Notes: generated by a model from the sequence alone, not told the origin. A stretch of DNA of 64,000 bases from Magicicada septendecula (GCA_034769895.1 CM068367.1:319423986-319487985); one strand, 5' to 3'; positions 1 through 12,163 are shown, numbered from the stretch's first letter. Translations and numbers: made by a program.

Positions 1-566
1 GCCCTACCCCTAATCGGCGAGAGGCCTTTCCCCCTCTCTCCGGTACATCTGTCAAGGCCCCGGCAGCGGCTCCTGTTGCTCCCGCGGTCTCAGTCCCGCC
101 TGCAGGCGTCGCACCGGCGGCGCCTGTGACGGCTCCCCTACCGGCGCCTGCCGGAGTCCCAGGCCCTTCCTATGCAGCTGTAGCTGCATAGCCATCATCG
201 TCAACTACTTCCGTCCGCAAGGGTACTACAAAGCGCACTCGTCGCCGAAATCCCGGCCGACGCCATCAGCAGGCTCGACCTGCCCAACCTCAGCGAGACT
301 CTTCCGCCCCTGTCGTCGCCCAACCTCCACGTGAGCAGACCACATTCCACTCTGCTAGCCCTGCGCCATCTTTAGTCATGGCCGAAGTTCCTCAGGAACG
401 TCCGCGCGTGTCCCGGGAACTTTCTCGGGCTCCTGCAGACCTCCTGACGGCTTGGGCCACTACACTCGTAGAAAGCATCAGGTCTGCTCCTGATACCTCG
501 ACTGTGCTAATGTTAGTTTTCCAATCCCTCTCTACTCTCTTCCCTCTCCTCCCCCTTAATGTCTAG
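1..566 (+). pseudogene. Jockey-like LINE ORF1 (gag-like), 3' end only
   Basis: This is the C-terminal part of the nucleic-acid-binding ORF1 protein of a non-LTR retrotransposon; the N-terminal part, where CCHC knuckles would lie, is outside the window. What is visible is a proline/alanine-rich linker (about nt 30-180), then an arginine-rich basic patch (about 230-300). The frame (codons starting at 3, 6, 9...) is broken by one TAG at 189-191 and ends at TAG 564-566. The stop overlaps the start of the endonuclease ORF in ATGTCTAG (559-566), the compact ORF1/ORF2 overlap usual for Jockey-type elements. A low-complexity linker next to an EN-RT ORF is typical of such ORF1 proteins, but no catalytic motif falls in this piece, so the call rests mainly on position. 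Confidence 0.7.
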
Positions 567-2557
567 ATCCCTGCAGATCATCGCTTGGAACGCCGATGGC
601 GTTTCCTCTCGACGATCTGAGCTGGCGGCTTTCGTCGTGGAGTACGACGCTGATGCCATGCTTCTCTCCGAAACCCATCTAGCCCCCTACCATCGATTCT
701 CGCTACCTGCCTACACTTGTTATCGTCAGGATCGTCCCCTACAGCCGCGCCATCCCCCGTCTGGGGGTACGGCGATTCTGGTCCACAGGCGGATATCCCA
801 TAGGCTACTACCCCTACTCACTACTCGACTCATCGAAGGTTGTGCGGTGGCGGTGGCCGCCGGCGACTCGGAATTGCGCATTGTTTCCGCGTATCTGCGG
901 CCTCGCCTGAGCCCGCCGCCTCCGCCTGAGGAGTGGAACGTACTCCTCGACCATCCAATCTCGACGATTGCAGCCGGCGACTTTAACGCCAAACATCCTT
1001 CATGGAATAGTAGAGCTAGCAACGCCTACGGCAATTCGCTCCGCCGGTTCGTTCTAGACGACCCGGAAACGCATGTCATCGGCCCTGATGATCCTACCCA
1101 CTACCCCTATTCCGGTCATCGACCGGACGTACTTGATGTAGTTGTAGTCAGGAACGTGGCCCACAACATCCAGGTCTCGTCTGTGTCAGACCTCTCGTCT
1201 GATCACAAGCCCCTGCTAATAACTGTTCGAGATGTGTCGGCTTCACCTCGACCTCCCGCTGGTCGTGCTAGGAGGGTCAACTGGCGCTCCTATCATGACG
1301 AGCTCTCTCGAAGCTTACCAGCTGTCCCAGCGGACCCGATCGCCACTCGTGACGATCTGGATCTCCGTGCCACTCATCTTCAGGAGTTGGTCCAGGATGT
1401 CATGGATTGACACACATACAACATTGAGGTGAACAATCGCAAATCGACCCTTCCTCCGGAAGCTATCTACGCCATCTGGCTTCGGCGCAAGCTCCGCCGC
1501 AGATGGCAACGCACCCGAGATCCCGCCGTCACACGGCGTTGTCAGGCCCAGTCTCTTTACGTCCAGTAACTTCTGCGGGACATAAACTCTGATCTGTGGG
1601 ACTCATATCTTGAGTCCCTTGAAGTCGACCACGCCTCCGTCTGGAGAGCAACGAGTCGCCTTACCCACGAGAAGCGTACTCGAAACCCGTTGGATACCCC
1701 GAACGGCATTGTTTCTTCATCGGAAGGCAAGGCTGAGGTTTTCGCCGACTGCATGGAGACTCAATTCACCGTTCATCGAGGCGTCTCGGACCCTACCCAT
1801 TCGGTAGTGGTTCGGGACTTCCTGTCTGGTTATTTCTCCCGCCCTCCACTTGACCCTCCCACTCTCTTCGACAGGGACGAACTAGTTCCGTCTGTCTGTC
1901 GTCTAAACCGCCGTCGCGCCCCTGGTCCTGATCGGATCGGGACCGCAGCTTTGCAGTATCTCCCGGCCTCAGGCGTTGAACTAGTCCTGGATCTGTTCAA
2001 CTCTTGTTTCCGGCTGCACTACTTCCCCCGGCTGTAGGAAAATGCCAATATCTGCATGATTCCCAAGCCCGGCAAGCCTCGAATGCTTTGTTGCCAGTCA
2101 TCTCAAAGGTGTTTGAGCATCTCCTACTAGCCAGCATCTGGCCGCTGTTGGATAATTTTTTCGGAGCGAACAGTTCGGGTTCCGTAGAGAGCACTCGTCA
2201 ACTTTGCAACTCGTCTACGGGCGCTGTCTTGTTGGACGTGAGCAAGCCCTTCGACAGAGGCTGGCACGAAGGCCTTCTCTATAAGCTCGCTCACTCCCCC
2301 GTACCACCGTCCATTGTGCATTTCTTGCGGTCCTACCTCAGCGATCGCACCTTCAGGGTTAGCGTCGAAGGGTCCTGTTCATCACTTCGACCCGTCGCCG
2401 CTGGCGTTCCACAGGGATCTGTCCTCGGCACCGTTCTGTACCTAGTGTACACGAACGACCTGCCTGTTATTCCTGGAGTCACGTTATTTTTATTCGCTGA
2501 CGATGCAATGTATCACTGCAGCTCCCTGTCCCCGCGTTTTGCGAGTACAGAGCGTCA
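559..2557 (+). pseudogene. Jockey-like LINE ORF2: endonuclease + reverse transcriptase, broken and 3'-truncated
   Basis: ORF2 of a non-LTR retrotransposon nicks target DNA and reverse-transcribes the element RNA at the nick. From ATG 559 an apurinic-type endonuclease domain is readable (about residues 1-225) with WNADG, SETHL, GDFNAKHPSW and SDHKP motifs. The frame is then cut by TGA 1408, TAA 1567 and TAG 2035. Reverse transcriptase blocks follow: APGPDRI near 1920, a segment in which the expected SSYRPISL block appears deleted near 2080, VPQGSVLG near 2405, and the catalytic FADDA near 2497. Frame shifts occur near 2070, 2165 and 2215, with short deletions. Homology stops near 2557, well before the thumb domain and 3' UTR, so the element is truncated there. 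It is a dead copy; Jockey-clade placement is by motif impression only. Confidence 0.88.
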
Positions 2558-2698
2558 GATAGGCTATATAATGTACATACACATTGGATTCATTATTTAT
2601 TATACACACTTATTGTTTTACAATATTGTTTAATATTGTATGGAATTATAAGAAATGAAAACCGTGGCAACTTAGCAGTTAGCCTGTCCAAATACTAT

Positions 2699-2880
2699 TT
2701 TACTTCCATGTTCCTTAAGGAAATGCAACTATGGTTATGGCGAAAAAAATCGTGTTTGAGATAATGGCAGATTCTGATAATACTACCCTCAAAACATGAA
2801 AAAAAGTCATTTTTCTAAAAGTGTCTGTGTGTCTGGGTGTGTGTCTGTCTGTCTGTCTATCTGTATGTCTGTAGAATTTT
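2699..2880 (+). repeat. Head unit of the compound repeat, copy 1
   Basis: This dispersed unit starts with a near-palindrome centred on CCTTAAGG (tacttccat...ggaagta, diverged here), then reads through AAACATGAAAAAAAGTC into a TGTCTG-rich simple tract. The same unit recurs at 3160 and 5365 and each time leads directly into the ~160-bp satellite. No coding capacity is recognised. Confidence 0.8.
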
Positions 2881-4150
2881 TCTATGGCAAACGATAACTG
2901 CCGCAAATTCAAACAGAATGAAGTAATTTTTTGCGTACAGTTCTGAATTGTAGAGGACTCGAGGCCTATTGATTTTGGTGAAGATCGGTTAAGAGGAAGG
3001 GGTAGTTTACCTGCAACCTTTTACGTTTTAACAAGAGTAAAGTGCTTAATTTTTGATAAATAAAGTATCCTTAAAAGAAGGTCATAACAATCCACTGCAG
3101 AAAGGTAGATGAAATATCTATAAATGAAAATGGTAGTTGAAGGGGAAGGGGGTAATTTTTTACTTCCATATTCCTTAAGGAAATGGAAGTATGGTGATGG
3201 CAAAAAAAAATCGTGTTCCATATTATTGTAGATTCTGATTGTACTACACTCAAAACATGAAAAAAGTCGTTTTTCTAAAAGTGTCTGTGTGTGTGTCTGT
3301 CTGTCTATCTGTCTGTGTGTCTGTCTCTAGATTTTTTTTCTATGGCAAACGATAACTGCCGCAAATTCAAACAGAATCAAATACTTTTTGCGTACAGCCC
3401 TGATTTGTAGAGTACTCACGACCTATTGTTTTTGGTGAAGATCGGTTAAGGGAAAGGGGTAGTTTACCTGCAACGTATTATGTTTTAACAAGGGTATTTT
3501 CTATGACAAATGATAACAGCCGCAAATTCAAACAGAATCAAAAGATTATTTGCATACAGCCCTAAATTGTAGAGTTCTCAAGACCTATTGTTTTTGGTGA
3601 AGATCGGTTGAGGGAAAGGGGTAGTTTACCTGCAACGGTTTTTTTTTTATCAAGGGTAATTTTTTTTTTGGCAAACGATAACAGCCGCAAATTCAAACAG
3701 AATCAAATAATGTTTCGCATACAGCCCTGAATTGTAGAGTTCTCAAGACCTATTGTTTTTGGTGAAGATCGGTTAAGGGAAAGGGGTAGTTTACCTGCAA
3801 CGTTTTATGTTTTAACAAGGGTATTTTCTATGGCAAACGATAACAGCCGCAAATTGAAACAGAATCAAATAATTTTGCATACACTCCTGATTTGTAGAGT
3901 TCTCAAGACCTGTTGTTTATGGTGAAGATCGGTTAAGGGAAAGGGGTAGTTTACCTGCAACATTTTATGTTTTAACAAGGGTAATATTTTCTATGACGAA
4001 CGATAACTGCCGTATATTCAAACAGAATCAAATTTCTTTTTTGCATACGTCCCTGAATTGTAGAGAACTCAAGGCCTTTTGATTTTGGTTAAGATCGGTT
4101 AAGGGGAAGGGGTAGTTTACCTGCAACCTTTTACGTTTTAACAACAGTAA
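2881..4150 (+). repeat. ~160-bp satellite array 1 (about six units)
   Basis: Units begin at about 2881, 3339, 3499, 3659, 3826 and 3988. Each opens with TATGGCAAACGATAAC, contains GTTTTTGGTGAAGATCGG and GGGGTAGTTTACCTGCAAC, and ends in TTTTAACAAGGGTA. The period is about 158-166 bp and units differ by scattered substitutions and poly-T length. A second head unit (about 3160-3338) sits between unit 1 and unit 2. No ORF is maintained. A nucleosome-scale period inside a dispersed repeat fits an internal tandem array of a mobile element or a nascent satellite. Confidence 0.9.
3160..3338 (+). repeat. Head unit of the compound repeat, copy 2
   Basis: The unit starts with TACTTCCATATTCCTTAAGG and forms a 31-bp near-palindrome centred on CCTTAAGG. 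It is followed by ATGGTGATGGC, AAAACATGAAAAAAGTCG and a (TGTC/TG)n tract, and runs into the satellite. It is closest to the copy at 5365. Confidence 0.85.
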
Positions 4151-4365
4151 AGTACTTGAAAATTCATTTAAACTTTTTAAAACAAAGGTAATTGTTAAAA
4201 ATAAAATAATTTTGTTGCCAGGCAATAAAATTATAATTTTTTCATTTTAATGTAAATCATGTATGAGAGAAAATATATCGTTCGTGGCAGGCAAGTATAT
4301 CTCAGTTATGTAATGTTTACGTTTCCATTTTATTATTATGACTACCGCAACAAAAAGGCAGGGAA

Positions 4366-4437
<72 letters not shown>

Positions 4438-5245
4438 TCGCGTTATTTCTGGCCTCATTCATGTTTATTTTCTTACATTTGCACGCTTTTTAAATGGAAA
4501 GTGCCGAAACCCATACCAACATAACGCGTGCAAGCCGAAAAAGTGTCCAGCGTGGATAGCGATTTGCTTCCTGTGGATCGCTGGGCAGTGTAACTGCACG
4601 TGTTTACAGAGGAACGATTCATAGACAGACTTTTCGTCGTTAGGGAATGAACCCTCTGCAAGATGCTGAGGGTCCATGAGTGACTTCGGAGCGCTCCTTC
4701 TTTTCTGCGTGTTTGTTCCGTGAAACGTACACTGTAGATTCGCAGCCTTACTCTAAGCAACGCTCAATAGGAAATGTTGAACATTTTTGTCCACGGTGTA
4801 CCCTCATACACACTAAAACTGCTCTGATGTATTAATTACGGACATCCTAATATTAAAACTTTGGAAACTTGAGCACTACTTAATGGAGATCAATCATTAA
4901 CTTATACAAGCCATTAATTTTATGCATACTTTTTATATATATGTGTACAACGTTATCGGCAACAAAGAAGTAGTTTTTGTTAAAATTCCTTCCCGGGATA
5001 TTTGGCCGTAGTCCAATGTTTTCTACAAAACCAGACGTTTCGGCAATGCCATCGACTTCCATCATCAGTGAAAATGGAGTGCGATAACGTGAGGTGGTAT
5101 ACGTTAGTGACCACAGTACTGTGGTTAAGGCTGAAGCAATAAGTAGAAAGAAGTAGTTTCTATGGTAATATTTCATTTTGAAAATGATTTTAAATATAAA
5201 TCTTAGAATGTGGAAGTCATGTATGGTTCTCCATACCGATATTTA
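4151..5245 (+). repeat. ~1-kb block of the compound repeat, copy 1
   Basis: This block follows satellite array 1 and recurs at 6037-7150 and, shorter, at 7153-7815. It contains a (CA)n tract, the segment TTTTTAAATGGAAAGTGCCG, a minus-strand open stretch of about 95 codons (4473-4760) kept open in all three copies, and near its end a minus-strand CACTGATGATGG...CCGAAACG motif (5036-5070). The last part, CATGTATGGTTCTCCATACC near 5219-5240, is also found near 7127-7146 and again alone near 8482-8501. It has no recognised protein similarity and is probably the 3' part of an unidentified mobile element. Confidence 0.85.
4367..4434 (+). repeat. (AC)n microsatellite
   Basis: About 34 uninterrupted AC units lie inside the ~1-kb block. 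The homologous sites at 6318-6332 and 7286-7302 have only a few units, so this copy expanded after the duplication. The long Cys-Val and Thr-His ORFs here are simple-repeat artefacts. Confidence 0.98.
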
Positions 5246-5364
5246 TAAATTAAAATGGTAGTTGATGGAAGTAAATTTTATAAGTTTTATATGTGTAATA
5301 CGTTAATGACAACAAAGAAGTAGTTTCTATGGAAACATTTCATTTCACTTTAACAAAATTATAT

Positions 5365-5487
5365 TTTTTACTTCCATATTCCTTAAGGAAATGGAAGTAT
5401 GGTGATGGCAAAAAAAATCGTGTTCGAGATTATTGCAGATTCTGATTGTACTACACTCAAAACATGAAACAAGTCGTTTTTCGAAAA

Positions 5488-5526
<39 letters not shown>

Positions 5527-5558
5527 TGTGTGTCTGCCTGTCTATGTAGATTTTTTTT
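5365..5558 (+). repeat. Head unit of the compound repeat, copy 3
   Basis: This is a third copy of the CCTTAAGG-centred near-palindromic head, including GGAAATGGAAGTATGGTGATGG, with a (TG)n expansion at about 5492-5525. It opens the second large repeat copy (5365-7150). Confidence 0.88.
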
Positions 5559-6036
5559 CTATGGCAAACGATAACAGCCGCAAATTCAAACAGAATCAAA
5601 TAATGTTTTGCATATAGCACTGATTTGTAGAGTACTCACGACCTATTGTTTTTGGTGAAGATCGGTTAAGGGAAAGGGGTAGTTTACCGGTAACGTTTTA
5701 TGTTTTAACAAGGGTATTTCCTATGGCAAACGATAGCAGCCGCAAATTCAAACAGAATCAAAAGATTATTTGCATACAGCCCTAAATTGTAGAGTTCTCA
5801 AGACCTATTGTTTTTGGTGAAGATCGGTTAAGGGAAAGGGGTAGTTTACCTGCAACGTTTTTTTAACAAGGGTATTTTCTATGGCAAACGATAACAGCCG
5901 CAAATTCAAACAGAATCAAATAATGTTTTGCATACAGCCCTGATTTGTAGAGTACTCAAGATCTATTGTTTTTGGTGAAGATCGGTTAAGGGGAAGGGGT
6001 AGTTTACCTGCAACCTTTTACGTTTTAACAAGAGTA
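5559..6036 (+). repeat. ~160-bp satellite array 2 (three units)
   Basis: Units begin at about 5559, 5719 and 5877 and share the sequence signatures of array 1. Array 2 has three units against about five in the matching part of array 1, so unit number changed after the two large copies arose. Confidence 0.9.
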
Positions 6037-6816
6037 AAGTACTTCAAAATTCATTTAAACTTTTCCAAACAATGGTAATTGTTAAAAATAAAATAATTTT
6101 GTTGCCAGGGAATAAAATTATAATTTTTTCATTTTAATGTAAATTATGTATGAGTTAATATCTTTATATATATAATTCTTCTGTACGTGTGTATGTCACT
6201 GAACTCCTCCATGTATAAAATAATATATCGTTCGTGGCAGGTAAGCATATCTCAGTTATGTAATGTTTACGTTTCCATTTTATTATTATGCCTACAGCAA
6301 TAAAAAGGCAGGTAAGACACACACACACACAATTCACGTTATTTATGGCCTCACTCATGTTTATTTTCTTACATTTGCACGCTTTTTAAATGGAAAGTGC
6401 CGAAACCCACACCAAAATAACGCGTGCAAGCCGAAAAAATGGACATCAATTTGCTTCCTGTGGATCGCTGGGCAGTGTAACTGCACGTGTTTACAGAGGA
6501 ACGATTCATAGACAGACTTTTCGTCTTTAGGGAATGAACCCTCTGCAAGATGCTGAGGGTCCATGAGTGACTTCGGAGCGCTCCTTCTTTTTCGCGTGTT
6601 TGTTCTGTGAAACATACACTGTAGATTCGCAGCTTTACTCTAAGCAACGCTCAATAGGAAATGTTGAAAATTTTTGTCCACAGTGTACGTACCCTCATTC
6701 ACACTAAACCTGCTCTGATGTTTTAATTACGGACATCATAATATTAAAACTTTGGAAACTTGAGCACTACTTAATGGAGATCAATCATTAACTTATACAA
6801 GCCATTAATTTTATGC

Positions 6817-6853
<37 letters not shown>

Positions 6854-7150
6854 ACAACGTTATCGGCAACAAAGAAGTAGTTTTTGTTAAAATTCCTTCC
6901 CGGGATATTTGGCCGTAGTCCAATGTTTTCTACAAAACCAGACGTTTCGGCAATGCCATCGACTTCCATCATCAGTGAAAATCGAGTGCGATAACGTGAG
7001 GTGGTATACGTTAGTGACCACAGTACTGTGGCTTAAGGCTGAAGCAGTAAGTATAAAGAAGTAGTTTCTATGGTAATATTTAATATCGAAAATGATTTAA
7101 TTTATAAATCTTAGAATATGGAAGTCATGTATGGTTCTCCATACCGATAT
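6037..7150 (+). repeat. ~1-kb block of the compound repeat, copy 2
   Basis: This segment matches 4151-5245 closely over its length, including the minus-strand open stretch (here 6369-6647, shortened by 9 nt) and the minus-strand CTGATGA...GAAACG motif (6951-6977). An additional (TA)n expansion lies at 6822-6850. With head unit 3 and array 2 it makes a ~1.8-kb copy in direct orientation to the ~2.1-kb copy at 3160-5245. Confidence 0.88.
6822..6850 (+). repeat. (TA)n microsatellite
   Basis: This AT dinucleotide run lies in the second ~1-kb block. The homologous place in copy 1 (near 4932) has only a short TATATAT. Confidence 0.95.
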
Positions 7151-7152
7151 TT

Positions 7153-7815
7153 TCATTTTAATTTAAATCTTATAGGCCTATGAGTGAAAACATCGTTACT
7201 GGCAGGCAAGCATATCTCAATTATGTAATGTTTACGTTCCCAAAGTTTTATTATTGTGATTACTGCAATAAAAAGGCAGGCAGGACACACACACACACAC
7301 ACAAACTTCGCGTTATTTCTGGCCTCACTCATTTTTATTTTCTTACGTTTGCACATTTTTTAAATGGAAAGTGCCGAAACCCACATTAACACTAAGTGTG
7401 CAAGCCGAAAAGGTGTCCAGCGTGGACAGCGATTTGCTTCCTGTGGATCGCTCACCAGTAGTGTAACTGCACGTGTTTACAGAGGAACGGTTCATAGACA
7501 GACTTTTCGTCTTTAGGGAGTGAATCCTCTGCAAGATGCTCAGGGTCCATGAGAGACTTCGGAGCGATCCTTCTTTTCCGCGTGTTTGTTTTGTGAAACG
7601 TACACTGTAGATTCGCAGCTTTACTCTGAGCAACGCTCCATAGGGAATGTTGAATTTTTTTTCCACGGTGTACCCTCATACACACTAAAACCTGCTCTGA
7701 TGTTTTGATTACGGACATAATAATATTAAAACTTTGGAAACTTGAGCATTACTTAATGGAGATCAAACATTAACTTTTACAAACGATTAATTTTATGCAC
7801 ATTTTGAAGCAATAA
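7153..7815 (+). repeat. ~1-kb block of the compound repeat, copy 3 (partial)
   Basis: The third copy starts at the ATTTTAATTTAAATCTTATA junction, lacks head and satellite, and ends near the sequence matching TTTTATGCAC in copies 1 and 2. Its minus-strand open stretch (7343-7666) carries a 3-nt insertion relative to copy 1 and stays open. It is more diverged from copies 1 and 2 than those are from each other. Confidence 0.85.
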
Positions 7816-10800
7816 ATATTTTAATAAATCAGTACAATCTGTGTACTTATTTCTGTTATATTATAATAATTACAAACTAATATGTGCATGTGTATGCAAC
7901 TATATAAATATTTTTCTCCTCTGGAAAATTGTTTGCCCCTCCTGGAAAATATTTTGACCTCACTGATGACTAGTTATTTACTAGCCTGTGTGGAATAGCG
8001 TTATGACATGGATCAGAATTGTGGGTGTTAAACAGAAGACACAAACGTATTAAGGAAGAAATGTTTTGCTGAGAAATTTATAATTATACGGGTAAACAGA
8101 ATCGTCGTTCTTGAATTCAGAAGACGAATGGAAAGAAAGAAAGAAAGACTCGATTTGAAAAAAGAAAAATGACTAGTTTGTATTAACAGGAAAGACTTTG
8201 ATAACACTATAGACATCATTCACCCTCAGCCGATAACTCGCAGCGAGAGCCTAAGTTCATTACAAATGGAATCAGATCGCAGAGCTCCCTTTGGCCAGCT
8301 CTTCGTTCGACCTACAAACATTTTATTCTAAAGTACAATGCTTCCTCACGAAGGTTAAGGATTGTCTTCACCCACCTGACATGGGGGTACCATTTTAGCT
8401 GATACCTCATTTCTTCAGAACTCAAGCATCCACTTAGTTAATATTTAAATGATTTTAAATATACATCTTAGGACATGGAAGTCATGTATGGTTCTCCATA
8501 CCGATTTTTTTAAAACGGGACGACACCTTATCATTCGACTGAATTCAAGGAACTAATATTACGAGCTTTCAGTTATGAATTATGTTTAAGGCCTTAATCT
8601 TCTTACAAGATGATTACTAGCCTGTAAACTTACAGGCTTACAATTCAAATGTTTCTAAGCCAAAACTTTTGAGATGAAGATGCTTAGACAAATCTTAACC
8701 GAAGAGGTGGACGATGCTCAGGAAGATATAGAAGATGTCAATAGAAGATGTAGGCTAATTTTAGCCGAAGAGAGACACCATTCGAACGGGATTAAAAGCG
8801 TCACTATTACAAAAATTCTTCAAATTATGTTTCGTGCCTGATATAGTTAAAACTGTGACATAAAGGACAAATTAATCTATTAAAAAGTAGTTGATATTTA
8901 ATTTTGCTACAAAATCTAAACAAATGTCATTAGGATATCTAAGACGGAAGTGGAAAGATAATGGCGAAACTTCATCTCACTGCTGCAATTTTTTGTAATT
9001 TTAAAAATCCTAAGAACATTAGTACAGCATAAACCTGTTAGCAAATTGAATATCACTAATGTATTTGATTTCGTAAATTACATTGCATGCGATACTTCTC
9101 TACATTAAGTTTCTCCTAACAGATTTAAAACAACTAGACTAAAATGCTAGGATAAAACGTGTTCATCTAAACTTAATATATCTTCTTTTCCCACTAACAC
9201 ACATTTCACTGACATTATGGATCTGTTTAGGCTACAGAGACTGGTAAAAGCAATAACAAACGTGTAGGCCTATATGTTTGAAGGCCTTAACAAGTAATGA
9301 TTCGTTCGTGTATTTACACAAATATAGGCCTATATTGTACTACCAGCTGTTACGAGACGATTACCGTCCGCAGCTACTACTTGGGTTGATGACGAAGGCC
9401 CGTTGCTGTTTCTTTTGTACACTCATATCAACAAAGATCTGCAACATGTTTTGACGAGATGCTTCCCATTATGGTATAGGCCTACCTGAAGCTTATTAAG
9501 TTCTTGGTTCTTGGTTTTCACGTTGCCAGTCTGTAGTTTTGCCGATCTACTTTCAATATACCTTTTTTGGTCACATGTTCGCGTTTGTCGTGAGTTTAAT
9601 GGCGATAGTCGTATTTTACGGCTTTCGGTTCTGATGGAACTGAAGATCCGGTAAACAAACGGTCCCATATCTTCTGGAATTCCTTCATCACTAAGCAAGT
9701 AGGCCTAATTGTTATGTGTCGACAAATCCAACTTTTTTTGCATGAAAGTTTAGAGTACTTCGAGCTTTAATTTCTGTCTTCTGAGGAGGGGAACCAGAGG
9801 ATCGTAATGGCAAGTTGCGCCATCAGAAATTTTTGGGGGGATATTGAGGGTATCCTAGCTTTTGAGGGGATACAACAAAACGTATAAAGCGAATACGAAT
9901 ATTTTAAAATGAATTGCGTCAATAAAGTTCAAAATGTATTTATCCAACTTTAAGCGAAATTCGAATTTTATAGGCTATCCGCTAGAGATTTCATGCCAGG
10001 TTAAACACCAGGTTACCAGTTTTGCTTTTAAACGTGTGGTAACAGGTTTCTGCTGCCATAGTTGGCCCTTTTCTTTTGCTAAAAATCGATAAATTTAGTT
10101 TTTTGAGTTCTGGGTGGCAGCCTCGTAGCAGTTTGCATACAGTAGCCTGTTTTTAAAAAGTCACAATATTAATTATATTTTATTGATTTTTATTAAAAAT
10201 AACATACTTTTTCAATTAATGGAAACCAAGGAGGCGCTGCGTCATTGGACTTAGGGGGAAGGGCACATCTGCTTCGGAGTCCATTTTCACATAATTGACC
10301 TTTTACGTTTATAAATATCATACTTTTATTTTACTTCTTTTTCCTCTTCGGTAGCTTAAGAGTTAGACGAATGCTAAACGCGTACAATGGGAAAGTCGTT
10401 TAATGTACTTTTCAATACCTGTTTAAATTCCACAGCACTCTTTGGGAAGCTTTAGTTGTCCTTTCCCTTCATAGTTTTCGAGTATTTTATACCTTTACCT
10501 ACATTGCCCACAGTTGATCCCAGATATTTGTAATGCGTGCACATTTATGCCTATGTGTTATCGGATTGGATATTCATTGACCTCCAACAAACATATAGTT
10601 GGGTTTCTGGTAGTCCAATTCACAATCCCCATCATTCGTATTTCTCCTTGAGCTGCTTCGCGATATTTTCTGTATTTTTGGTTTTGAACAAGAGTCTAGT
10701 CTTCAATTTGTATTCCCATTTCTGAACATTTTTGATACCGGTAGGCCTACCAGTCTCCAGCGCTCGTTACAACAGATATTAAATAGAGATGGGAACAACC

Positions 10801-11682
10801 TAAATTCTATCTTTAACACTTTGCTTATGCTTAATCCATGTTTACTTTACTTCCCATTTTTACACATATTTTGGCATTTTTATACAACACCTTTCCGATG
10901 CTGATTCACTTCTCGATTATATTAGCATGAGTCGTGGCCTGTCACATTGTAATTCTACGAACGCAGTCATAGGTATCTTTTCCAAGTCCAAAAGTTGTAG
11001 GCCTGTGTATAACTATATAGGCTACATACAGTTATCTATAGGCTATATATACGCGTATAGGCCTATGGATATCGATATTTTTTTAAGTTTTAAATAAGTC
11101 GTTTGTTCATTTTTTAACTAATAATTTCTAAAACTAACTGTTTTTACTTATGTTTACGATAATCTTTTCTTTGTTCTAATAATCACAAAGCATCATAATG
11201 ACATTTGACATTGACATCCTTGTCCGATAATGCCAAATTAACTATTGATTGTCACGTTGAAAACCAAACATAGTTTAGTAATAAATCTTAGTGGTTATCA
11301 AACAAAGAAAGACATTTTTATAATGCCACATTATTGCATCAACTTTGTATTTTAATATCTCTCTTAACTTACCACGTGTCTTCCTTTCAGTATGGTACCG
11401 AACACTACATCGTTCCGCCGCATAACGTAATAATAATCATATCTTAAACCTGAGGATTCCGATCATATATGAGATTATAATACCTTAATACTGAAGATTG
11501 TACTTCTTGATACTTTAAGGTTTGTTCTTGAGGAAACTGAAAGCAATAGTATTAGTGAATTTTCTCACTCAATCTATTCTTCAAACGATTTTCTTTTTAT
11601 TTTGATAAATAATGGTTTAAAATTACTTCCATCATATTTTGAAGTTCCGAATCTTATAAAATCGTTTTCTACGGCATAAGCA
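7816..11682. other. No gene recognised
   Basis: This is AT-rich sequence without a convincing ORF. It holds an isolated fragment of the ~1-kb repeat's end (about 8448-8510) and several TAGGCCTA palindromes (for example near 9267, 9326, 9480, 9700, 10741 and 11057). A short G-rich stretch near 9812-9850 (atggcaagttgcgccat followed by a run of G) resembles the ends of the feature at 11683. Open frames here (9423-9698 minus, 10537-10725 plus) show no recognisable motif. Confidence 0.6.
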
Positions 11683-12163
11683 GGGGTGCCCTCAGCAATG
11701 GTGCAAGTCGCACCACTGGAATTTTTAGGGGGATTTTTCAACGCTCAATTACCCCCTTACAAGCGTCGTAAACCAAACAAATCAGTGAAGAAAAAGAATG
11801 CTATTACAAAATAAAGTTAGCTTATCTTGATAAGGCCTAATGTACTACTAATTATGTTATGCCAGCTATGACCAGGCTTTACATTCCTCATAATTTAGTT
11901 ATTGATTAGCCATATTAGAAAAACCTTTTGGTACTGATCAAAAGAATAACATTAGTTTCTTAATTCCATAAATTGCTTAAATGGCTTTAGTTTTTCAAAA
12001 AATTTTGAATAAAGCCCCAAGACCCACCGTTAACTGGGCGTTATTCCACCCCCCCCGTATTTTGATCCCCAATCCACGAAATCAAATTTTGGGGGATTTC
12101 GGAATACTTTTGGGAGATTGTACCATCGCCTTTGGGGGCGGGGATGGGCATCTCTGGGATAGG
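11683..12163. mobile_element. Possible degraded foldback/MITE remnant
   Basis: The left edge (gcaggggtgccctcagcaatggtgc, then a run of G) and the reverse complement of the right edge (agatgcccatccccgcccccaaaggcgatggtac) share the order GATGCCC...GATGGTAC plus G/C-homopolymer blocks, as expected for diverged terminal inverted repeats about 480 bp apart. Identity is low and no target duplication was found. A third similar edge lies near 9812. Treat it as a hypothesis. Confidence 0.35.

Noticed and set aside
4247..4462. Cys-Val and Thr-His repeat proteins (also near 49203-49497)
   Set aside because: They are translations of (CA)n/(GT)n microsatellites.
2881..6036. Regularly spaced repeats reminiscent of a CRISPR array
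   Set aside because: The ~160-bp units are repeated along their whole length with no unique spacers, and the context is eukaryotic.
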